From Gambelia wislizenii (Eukaryota > Chordata > Lepidosauria > Squamata > Crotaphytidae): a stretch of DNA of 64,000 bases. This document shows, in pieces, positions 46,759 to 55,771 of the stretch (positions are counted from its first letter, which is position 1; each line of letters opens with the position of its first letter). The notes beneath the pieces are model-generated. The model searched no databases. It saw nothing but the letters and a program-made list of their open reading frames with translations, and was not told the DNA's origin. The stretch is from contig JAUMIR010000003.1 of the NCBI GenBank assembly GCA_030847615.1, positions 55,971,001-56,035,000 of the forward strand, in the 5' to 3' direction. Position numbers and translations under genes: made by a program.

Positions 46759-47091
46759 GGACTTTTTCAGACGGGGGTAAAAAACCCCCGCAGAAGTCCG
46801 GAGGAGGACTGTGCTGTCCCGCTTCCAACATTCCATTTGGGATGCCACCATCCTCCCATCCTTCTTTCATTCTGCCTCCATCCTGCTTTCTTTTTGCCTC
46901 TGCCACTTTTTATTAATGGAAGTTTCTGTTAATAAAAAGCAGTGGCAGCAAAACAAAAGCAGGACAGGGGCAGAACAAATGAAGGATGGGAGGAGGACAG
47001 CATCATCCAAAATGGAGCACTGGAAGCAGGACAGTACCGTCCTCCCAACATCCATGTCTTTTTTTTTTTTTTACCCTGTCTGAAAATGTCC
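46759..47091. mobile_element. Full-length palindromic GG-TIR element, copy E
   Basis: Ends GGACTTTTTCAGAC and GTCTGAAAATGTCC, TCT on both sides (46756-46758, 47092-47094). 333 bp folds end to end: GCCACTTTTTATTAA and TTAATAAAAAGCAGTGGC flank the loop TGGAAGTTTCTG. The several frames on both strands (60-113 codons) are palindrome reflections. Confidence 0.88.
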
Positions 47092-48987
47092 TCTGTCACT
47101 GAGTCCCATAGATTATCAGGGCTTCCTGGCCAGTATGCCTTATTTTGTGGTCTTTCCAAGTGCTATGATGAAAAGGATTATCAGCAAAGGCTGAGTCAAA
47201 GTTAGTATGTAAGCATCATAATCAAAATTTGGAAAATCTCCAACAAAATCTGTGAAGGACAGCTCCAATGAGAATTTCCAGCTCAGTGATAACTATCAGA
47301 ATCCCTCAATCAACAAGGCTGCTGTCCATAGCATGGCTATGGGATTCTTGAGGTTTTAAACCAAAACAGTACCTTTTCCAAACTCCAAACAGCACATAAG
47401 AAGAACCTTGTTGGATCAAAGAAAACATCTATTTAATTTTTCCTCATATAGCCAGGCTATGTGAAAGCAAATAGCCTTGTCCCACTATTGTCTCCCAGCA
47501 AATAGTACAGAAGCATGTTGCCTCAGATCTTCAAAGTATTATATTGCCATCATGACCAGTGATAGTTTATCATTCAAAAATTTGCTCATCATCACCACCT
47601 TATGTTAGAAAATTCCACAGTTGAAAATTCCACAGTTGAAGTATAAGACAAATGAAGAAATCATTCCTTTTGTTTATCCAGGATCCACTGTTCAGCTTCA
47701 TTGGACAACCCCAGATTCTAGTGATATGGTGGTGGTGGTGGAGAATCTCAGTATCTACTTTCTCCACATGATGTGCAATTAAGCATTTCTTTCATGCTCC
47801 CTCTTAGTAGCCATTTCTTTTAATTAAATAGTCCCGAACACTGTAACTGTTTTTCATATGGAAGTTGCTCTAAATCCTTGATCATTCTTGGGAAGGAAAT
47901 TTGTACAAATGATACAGAAATAGAAGAACACAAATTCAGTCCAAAGAATACACAACAGATATGCAGTAAGCTCCTAATTTTGAACAATTGTGTTAGAAGC
48001 AGTGCTCTGTCAAAACATTATCAGAAGTCCAGATACACATCACACATGGTGTGTTTCATTATATACTTATACTAGGAGACACCCAAGTATGATCTTGTCA
48101 ATTGCTTATAGCCTCCTTGTGTGTGCTTGGCTGATTTCAAAAGCTTTGAATGGCTTTAATTGAAAATTGACTATTTTCAATTTTAGTACAACACACTCCT
48201 CTGTTTGTAATTTACTCTTGATGATTTACATATGCAGAAATAGAGTAACTGACAACATTAGACATACACTCATGATTTTAATATTGATGTACTCGGGATT
48301 CACTTTACAAAGTTGAAAAAAGGCCATGGAATGTCATTTAGATCTTTCAGTTTTCCTGCACTCCAGAACTATTCCTCATGCATGTTTTCCATTCTCCTGA
48401 AATATTATCTGTATTTATGAAAATGAATTTGTTTTAAATGCATAATTTAAACATAAAGCACAAGCTATCAATTATAATAAAACAGAGCTGTGGTGTATAA
48501 AAACACACTGGGTGGGATTCAAGGGAAATTCACGAACATTTGAATCACATAAAGTTTGAAACCAACTACCTCATATTCTCCCCAAGTCTAAAAGACATAT
48601 GGACATATACTGAGAATTATTGTATACTACAAACCTATGGCTACATATAGAGCAGCTTGTTTAGATCCCTTTAAGACACATTCATGTCTCTTCATTATTC
48701 CCTGTAAGGGCATACATGTTATGAGATCTTTAGGTCAAGGATGGACAACTACGCTGAGTTTCAAGGCCAATTTCCTATCTCTGGAGCCCTCTAGAGGCTG
48801 CACAGGCTGCCAAAAATGCTCCCCAATCCAAAACAAAAACCAGAAGCTCATATAAATTGACCCCTATTTTTGGAAAGGAAAAAAAAGAGAGAGAGAGAGA
48901 GAGAGAGATTTGAGGTTAAACAGTGAAGCATGAGGTCCCCTTCAACCTATTGGAAAGAGGAATTGCTGTTCCTGAAGATGCTGAGGA
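47092..48987. other. Unassigned DNA
   Basis: A 17-bp tandem duplication of GAAAATTCCACAGTT sits at 47607-47640 and a (GA)n tract at 48886-48909. No gene or named repeat. Confidence 0.4.
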
Positions 48988-49232
48988 GAGACAACATGGA
49001 TAGATTTTCCTTGTTTTTTTTTTTCCGAGCTGTGAGGCCATATTCTGGAATAGTTTCTTTCTGACGTTTTGCCTGCATCTGTGGCTGGCATCTTCAGAGA
49101 AGATTTCTCTGAAGATTTCTCTGAAGATGCCAGCCACAGATGCAGGCAAAACATCAGAATGAAACTATTCTAGAACATGGCCTCACAGCCCAGGGGGGGG
49201 GGGGGAAAAAAAAAGGAAAATCTGTGGATGCT
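48988..49232. repeat. Head-to-head inverted repeat, ~115-bp arms
   Basis: Left arm 48988-49100 and right arm 49118-49232 are inverted copies of one sequence: right arm GATGCCAGCCACAGATGCAG, GCAAAACATCAGAATGAAAC, GAACATGGCCTCACAGCCC; left arm the reverse complement with few changes. The spacer repeats GATTTCTCTGAA. The sequence resembles a repeat with the theme CAGGCGAAACGTCAGGAGAG that I remember as common in lizard genomes and possibly Penelope-like; the name is unsure. Confidence 0.8.
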
Positions 49233-50144
49233 GGCTGTGAAAGCCTTCGAATTCACATAGAGACAACTTGCATTTTTTATTATTACTATAAAAGGGGACT
49301 GTGGATGTGTGCACGGCTGCAAAAATTGTCTTGATGGGGTCACACTTTGCCAACTCCCACTGTATGATGATTTCGTCTATTTCTTCCTATTTCAGGCCAC
49401 AATAAATCAGTTCTCTATTTCCTTGCTTCACAAGTCCTCTCTCTCTATAGCTCCTCAAAACATAAACCCATTCCTGATGTTTTCATCTTCTGCTTTTAAG
49501 ATATGTCTATACTTGGCCAAGTGTACTCCTTCTGAGGAAAGACAGATCTGGCCCACAGAGATTCCTGTCTTAATTGTGTCTGGGTGGCACTACAGTAACA
49601 TGCTGTACATAGGGCTGCCCTTGGAAAGTATTTGAAAGCTACACTAGGGGGAAATGCAGCAACTGGACTGTTGTCTGAAGGCCATATATTAGCAGCCTTG
49701 AACAAACTGCACTGTTCCAGTTTGTTTCTGAGCAAAATTAAGGATGCTGGCTTTGATCTATGCTCTAAGTCACTTGAGGCTGAGTTTTGTGAAAGACCAC
49801 TTCCTCCCATGAACCCAGCTGGAATATGAACACTTCAATAGAGACTCTAGATCATATTCTGCCATCCCAAGAAGCTAGGTTGGTAGGTGACTGAGCTCTA
49901 TAGAAGCACGCTGATTGAGGAACTCCCTCCCTGGCTCCATCTCTGTTGAGCTTATGGAGGGACTGCCAAAACTGGATTATTCTGAAATGTCTTTAAGTCT
50001 TTAAAAACATGATTAGTTTTAAAAATGGTTTTTAATCCGTTTTCCAAGAATGTTTTCATTTATTCTATTGAATTTCACTTTGGGATGACCACTTGGTGGC
50101 CAGAAAAGCAATTAATCAACAAAATAAATAAAGCAAAACTCTAC
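49233..50144. other. Unassigned DNA
   Basis: No recognised gene. GATGCTGGCTGTGAAAGCC at 49228 continues the repeat of the preceding entry to about 49250. Confidence 0.4.
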
Positions 50145-50266
50145 TACTATATATGTTCGTGTATAAGTCAATCTCATGTATAAATTGAGGGCAGGTTTCG
50201 GGGCCAAAATTAAGGATTTTGCTATGACCCATGGATAAGTTAAGAGTGAAATGCAGGGCATGTAAC

Positions 50267-51017
50267 CAGGGCCAGTTTAAGGAATTTTGGGGCCCCTGGA
50301 ACACTTTATTTGGGGGGGGCATATGGGCCAGTTTAAGGAATTTGGGGGGGCCCATATGGGTGTGACCCATCAGTCATATCCCCCCCAGCGTGCAAGCTCC
50401 CCACGTAAAATGCCCTTCTCCCACACACACACTGTCCCACTTCCCACCCAGTCTGCACAGAGGCACCCCACATTCCCAAAAGAAGCCTCCCCAGAGCTCC
50501 CCCCACGCCCCTTAGGCAGAGGCCCTGGGTGCCTCACCTTTGGTCTCTGTAGGTGGCTCAGCTGCAGGATGAAAGAGTTGGGGGTGGCAGTGGGGGGGCA
50601 CCTTCCGCTCCTCCTCCTCCTCCTCCTCCTCCTCCTCCTCTTTCTTTGAGGGCCCCCGGCTCGAGCTGCCACCACCGCCTCCCCCTCCCCCCTCCATGGC
50701 CGGCCCTTCTTCCCGCCTGGGACTTCTCCCCAAGGCCAGAGCCCAGGCAGGGTGAGGAGATGGAGAGGGGGGGGAAGGAGGGATGGCCTGGTGGGTGGCA
50801 CGAAGGTGACTGGCTGGAGGGACACCCGGCACCGGACCCTTGTGGGAGGGAGCCAGGATGCTGGATGGAGGATGAGATGGAACCACTGCTGAGCTGAGGT
50901 GGGGGGGCAGGCTTTGGGTTTGGAGGGAGCGGATGGAGGAGGAGAACACATGGTCCCCCCGCTGTGGCTGGGGCCCCCTGCCAATGCTGATTTGGCAAAC
51001 TGGTTAAACCGGCCCTG
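50267..51017. mobile_element. hAT non-autonomous element with perfect 8-bp duplication
   Basis: Ends CAGGGCCAGTTTAA and TTAAACCGGCCCTG are near-perfect inverted repeats. CATGTAAC flanks both sides exactly (50259-50266, 51018-51025). 751 bp, strongly GC-rich, with a (CTC)n tract at 50610-50640. Overlapping frames of up to 216 codons on both strands are proline-, arginine- and glycine-rich translations of this low-complexity DNA. They show no transposase motif and should not be taken as genes. Confidence 0.9.
50610..50640. repeat. (CTC)n microsatellite
   Basis: Around ten tandem triplets; it encodes poly-Pro, poly-Arg or poly-Glu shadows. Confidence 0.95.
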
Positions 51018-51467
51018 CATGTAACAAACAAATCTTTCCCTCTACTTTTAAAAAAATGCATAGAGAGAACATACTTAGGAAAATCCAGAGAGAAGGAAAT
51101 GATCTGTTTATTCGAGGGGCTACTGGGGGGGTGTAAATTGTATTGCATATCTTAAAATTTCTACTTCTGTACAAATACAAATAGGGAAAGGAATATAAAA
51201 GAAGAAAAATAATGAGAATGCACCCTGAAAAATGCGGGTGGGGAGAGCAAGCAAAGTAACCTGCTCTATTAGGGACCCAACATAAAGGCAGAGGTGAGAA
51301 GCCCCTCTTGGCATGGAAGGGCATGGAAGCAGCGCTCCCACCCCATTATGCTTCCCTTGCCCAAACTGGACAAAGAAAGGCAATCTTCCCTCCTTCCCTA
51401 CCTTCTTTTTCATCCACAGTGGCATTCAGCAGCAACGTGGGAGAGTCAAAAGAGCATGGTGTGCCCA

Positions 51468-51731
51468 CCATTTTGGTCATGTGAGGTGGAGTGGAGTGGA
51501 GTGGCAGTGACCATTTTGAATAAAAGCTTACTATGTAAGCCTCACCTTGTGTTCACAGTGGCTATTTTTATAAGGGTTTACTGTATAAGCCTCACTTTGT
51601 GAGGCTTGTAGAGAGACTGCCAAGCCTTGTGAGGTTTGCAGAGAGATTGCCAAACCTTGTAAGGCTTATATAGTAAGCCCCTAGTAAAAATGGCCACCAC
51701 CACTCCACTCCACCTCAAGTGCCCAAAATGG
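51468..51731. repeat. Long inverted repeat inside the GTATAAGTC element
   Basis: Left arm 51468-51551 has CATTTTGGTCATGTGAGGTG, (GGAGT)n and AAAGCTTACTATGTAAGCC; right arm 51650-51731 has GGCTTATATAGTAAGCC, CCACTCCACTCCACCTC and GCCCAAAATGGC. The spacer holds further copies of GTAAGCCTCAC/GAGGCTTG, so smaller palindromes lie inside. Confidence 0.8.
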
Positions 51732-51960
51732 CAAGCAGTAGAGAAATCCAGTCATCGTCACTGTCATCTGTTTCCAGCAGTGACCCATAGATACATTTAA
51801 AAAATGGAGGGGGGGGGTTAATTTTTTGTCATTTTTTTCAACTTATACATAAGTATATATGGTATGTTTTGTTTGCAAACTGCCCTAGATAAAGCTAGGA
51901 ATATAGAGCTGCCTTAATGTCATTTTCAGGAGAAAAGCCCAAATAGATATTATCTAACAG

Positions 51961-52200
51961 CTAGTGTAGTGTAGTGGTTTGAACATTGGACTACGAATAT
52001 AGAGACCAGGGTTCAAATCCCTACTTAGCCATGGAAACCCACTGGGTGAACTTGGGCAAGTAACATACCTTCATCCTCAGAGGAAGGCAAAACGCACACC
52101 ACCTCTGAACAAATCTTCCCAAGAAAACCCCATGATAGGTTCACCTTAGGATCTCCATAAGTCAGAAATGACTTGAAGACACACAACAAATAAACAAATG
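51961..52200 (+). mobile_element. tRNA-derived SINE with Bov-B type tail, near full length
   Basis: Head GTGTAGTGGTTTGAACATTG, B box GGGTTCAAATCCC, body CCATGGAAACCCACTGGG, GAACAAATCTTCCCAAG and CCCCATGATAGGTTCACC, Bov-B type tail CCATAAGTCAGAAATGACTT followed by GAAGACACACAAC repeats. Most complete copy of this family in the window. Confidence 0.9.
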
Positions 52201-52294
52201 ATAGTAAATTGGATCTAATCAAATAATAAATCTAATAATAAATATACAGTAAATAAGTAAAGAGGAAACTGCATCATGCCATTGAACCTTCTAG

Positions 52295-52590
52295 GGACTT
52301 TATTAGACTAGCCCCTTTAAACATTCTTTTGCCGGCATTTAAAAAAAAAATTATGCTGGCAAAAGAACACTTCCCCCACACTTACCTTCCTCTCCTGGCA
52401 AAGGCATCCTGGGCAATAAACACTTTGTCGCATGGGAAATTCAAAAATAAAAATAAAGCATTAAAATTTACACAAGCACTTAAACATACTTTAAAATTCC
52501 CAAGTAACCCAGAGAGGGTCATAAAAAGAGCAAAACTTACTTGGATGCCCCAATCTCATTTGAAAGTGTTTACGCCAGACCGACCATTCT
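52295..52590 (-). mobile_element. Long-form GG-TIR element, copy D, truncated
   Basis: Left end GGACTTTATTAGAC. In reverse orientation it carries the family core: GCAAAAGAACACTTCCCCC, CTTACCTTCC, CCCAAGTAACCCAGAG, AGGGTCATAAAAAGAGC and GAAAGTGTTTACGCC. The opposite TIR is not found; similarity ends near 52590. Confidence 0.7.
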
Positions 52591-53059
52591 CTCTGCGGTG
52601 ACACTACAGATCCAGGAACTATCAGTAGCAACGAGGAACAGCTTGTTGGGATGGGTTTCTGCAGACATGTGGGGCCCAATCCGGTTGGAATGGATTAAAC
52701 TGGGTATTTTCATATAATGGTTTATCTGGCCTTGTCCTGGCTTTCCCCCATCGCAGCCCCGTATCTGCCTGGGGTGATAAGGCCGCCCAGGGGCAGATTG
52801 GGGTAAGTGCCCTGCATCATATGGACTACGGGGCTCTGGAATGAAGGCAAGCTGGGGTATTTGGCCTGTGTAGATAAGCCCTATGTAATTGTCATCATCA
52901 CCACCATAATCTGTAATAAAACTATGCTACTATTTACCTACAGACACACAAAGACAGAGAAAGTGAATTGACTTTTTTTGCTGAACCAGTTTCAGAATAG
53001 TTGCTAAAGATTCTTCATCAAGGAGATGGAGCGTAACTTTATATTTACAGAGTTACATG
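52591..53059. other. Unassigned GC-richer DNA
   Basis: The stretch ends with GGCCTGTGTAGATAAGCCC at 52864-52882, which resembles a transposon end (compare GGGCCCATCTACATG at 12716). No partner end found. Confidence 0.3.
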
Positions 53060-53282
53060 GGCTGCATCTGCACTGCAGAAATAATCCAATTTGATACCGC
53101 TTTAACTGCCATGGCTTAATATTATGGAATCCTGGGATTTGTAATTTGTTGTGGCACCAGAGCTCTCTGACAGAGAAAAGCTAAATATCTCACAAAATTT
53201 CAAATCCCAGAATTCCATAGTATTGAGCCATGGCAGTTAAAGCGGTATCGAATTGGATTATTTCTGCAGTGCAGGTGCAGCC
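53060..53282. mobile_element. Palindromic MITE, copy 2 of the GGCTGCATCTGC family
   Basis: Ends GGCTGCATCTGCACTGCAG and CTGCAGTGCAGGTGCAGCC, with ATG on both sides (53057-53059, 53283-53285). The whole 223 bp folds: ACCGCTTTAACTGCCATGGC and GCCATGGCAGTTAAAGCGGT. Shares its interior with 36926-37140. The theme is common in lizard genomes. Confidence 0.88.
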
Positions 53283-54722
53283 ATGGTGGTCATGAACCAC
53301 TACCTTGTTAGAAAATTGTGATGTTGTGCTACCAAATATGCATGTGCATGAACGATGTATATGTTCAGCAGCTCAAAACCATACACATTGCATATGGGCT
53401 TCCATTAGCAATGTACAACCACGTGAAAGGACACCACATACAGAACTCTGCTTCTACAAACTTGAATTGAACACAGCCACTCTGCATTGGACAAAAAGGT
53501 GCAATAGCATCTCTAGGGGAACATGTGCATGCATGATACACCAACAAGATTCTGACCAGCTCAAATACTGCAAATTTTGAACTACTATAAACAATGACCT
53601 ACGTATGTCCAGTCATTAATCCCAGCTGGAGTAGATCTACTGAATCGATTGCCTTCTGATAATTCAAAAACATTATTGGTTCAAGGGCTCTAGTAATGGA
53701 ACTAGCAATTGTATTTAAACAAGGAATTCATTGCCTTACTATCAGCTTGCTTCACTCTCTTGCATTGCCCAGAGGGGAAGGGGAAAGGACATTGAATGGT
53801 TAAGTTAGACATAATTATGTCCATCTGAAAATAAGTGGGAAAGTTATAATGTCTCCTTGAAAAGAGGTCGATAGTGTCTTACTTTTTGCACTCATCTCTA
53901 ATTAATCCACTGAACATGTAAAGAATTCAGAGATGAAGAGTTAAGTAACCTCATGATAAACTTAAGACCTTGTATCTTTAGACTTGGTTGAAGTATTGGC
54001 TTTAGCCAAGGACGTCTTTAACCTTTTGCACAGTAAAGTAGCCACCTTAAGAAAGAGATACATGAAAGAACAGCAAATAGCTACCTATTTAATTTTTTTA
54101 TGATAATATTCATACTGCCAGGATGTTTTCTACTCCATGTGCTAAAATAATTTAGCTGTCTTGAGGTACTATGTAGCTTAGATTAGGTGAGTGGGGAGTG
54201 CTCTTTGCTGTTTTGCCTCAGGTTGCTAAATGTTTTCAGCTGGTTGTACAGACACTCCTGTAATGGTTTCAACAAATGCTGCAGTGTGCTTTATACAGGA
54301 CTGCTCTGGAAGACAGTGTACAATACAAGCATAAGTGTTTGTAAACCAATAATTATGTGTGGACAAAGTATAACACCAAATCTTACCCAGTTTCATTATT
54401 CTAGGCTCAATTCAAAATGGTGAGCTATAAAATCCTAAGCAATGTACTTGAGGGACTCTTGTACCCAGTTGATATACATGCACTGGCCAAATGAGAATAG
54501 TTAGAGTAAATATTGAATCCCAGGGAAATGTTGTTGCCTGATGTCCAGATCAAGCAAGGGCTTCTATTTTGTGGTTCTACTACCATGGGATTCTCAGGGA
54601 CTCTTGCCAGATCAGGGCTTTGTTGAATTTTAGAAGACAAGGCAAGCCTCTTTATGTCAGCTGGTGTTGGGCAGTGGCTGGTTTTCGTGTTGTTGTTCTG
54701 TTTTAATCTTACAGCCATTGCT
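53283..54722. other. Unassigned DNA
   Basis: No gene or named repeat recognised. Confidence 0.4.
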
Positions 54723-55118
54723 TCACTAACTTCATTCTCAAAATAGACAATGAGTAATTTTAGCCATTTTCTTCATGCTATGAGAAAACTGAATAGCAAT
54801 TTTCTTCCTGCTGTGAGAAAACTTTAAAAACTGTGCTGTTTTCAAAGATTATTTGCAGTTTGGGACTTATTTTGCACAAAATTTGCATGTAGTATTTTTG
54901 CATAGAAAACAACATTTCCTGCAAAGAAAATAATATTTCTGCTGGGGACTTATTTGAGGGGGGGGGTCCATATGAAAATTTTGCACAGAATAAGTTCTCA
55001 GTTAACAATATCATCATCAGTACCAGATTATCAGCAGTACCAGAATTCTCTTTATCGGTGTCTCCTAACACTCAAGATTCATGTTTTTGAAGTTTTTGAA
55101 TATTCTTTCCATCCTTAT
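54723..55118 (-). repeat. Unclassified dispersed repeat U, copy 5 (reverse), most complete
   Basis: Read on the minus strand it has GGATGGAAAGAATATTC, then GAATTCTGGTACTG modules, TTGCACAAAATAAGTCCC, CTGCAAATAATCTTTGAAAA, TTTCTCACAGCAGGAAGAAA, and a final GCATGAAGAAAATGGC, AAAATTACTCATTG, ATTTTGAGAATGAAGTTAGTG. It spans both halves of the family consensus. Confidence 0.6.
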
Positions 55119-55736
55119 ACTTCATGTATTTGATGAAACTCATGAATTTCTAATAAATTACTTTGGACTGCCCATGGGATTGAAATGATTCCTAAAACAG
55201 AGTAAAATTCACACAGGCAAGTTGGGGTCCTGTATTACCCCCCACACACACACACACACATTTTTAGAATCAATTTTGAATCAGTTACTTTTAAATTTCT
55301 CTGAATGGCCCATAAATCTCTTGTTGCAAGATGAGGATTGGGGGGTGGAGAGAGATTGTTGCCTACCATATTTTATAAAGTTAATTTTTCATCCCCACAC
55401 ACAAGAACTCTTTAGATGGTATAGTATATTTTGTCGTTTATCTAATGACAGGAAAGCCTCATAGCTTCTAGAGTTCAGTGGAGATAAGAGCCTGCTCTAA
55501 TAGATCCCATATCAGGAGAAGTGAGATATTTCCACTTGCTAGCATTGTCAACTCTGTTAGCAATAACTTGCTAGCATTGTCAATGCGCGCATACACACAC
55601 AAACAAAAGATCAAAAGTGCCAGCCAACAGATGCTCTCTAGTTAAAGTGGATGATCAGCTCATGGAGAAGTATGTACTAATCCCTCTTTTGTATTATTTC
55701 AGATCTGTAAAGAAAGAGAAAGAAAAAGAGAGGTTT

Positions 55737-55771
<35 letters not shown>

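Larger units (their letters stand above)
50145..51864. mobile_element. Large TIR element with 'GTATAAGTC' ends, carrying an hAT
   Basis: Left end has TACTATATATGTTCGTG and GTATAAGTCAATCTC; the reverse of the right end has TACCATATATACTTATG and TATAAGTTG. Inner landmarks near both ends are ATGACCCATGGATAAG (50224) and GTGACCCATAGATAC (51780). The host element is about 970 bp once the 751-bp hAT at 50267-51017 is removed. Non-coding. No target duplication resolved. Confidence 0.6.

Noticed and set aside
46575..47205. Cluster of 60-113 codon frames on both strands
   Set aside because: Reflections of the palindromic element at 46759-47091.
50370..51148. Overlapping frames of up to 216 codons, Pro- and Arg-rich
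   Set aside because: They lie entirely or mostly inside an hAT element with a perfect 8-bp duplication and stem from GC-rich, triplet-repeat DNA open in several phases at once.
12716..52882. GGGCCCATCTACATG and GGCCTGTGTAGATAAGCCC as ends of one MITE family
   Set aside because: Each is a single end without a matching partner or target duplication.
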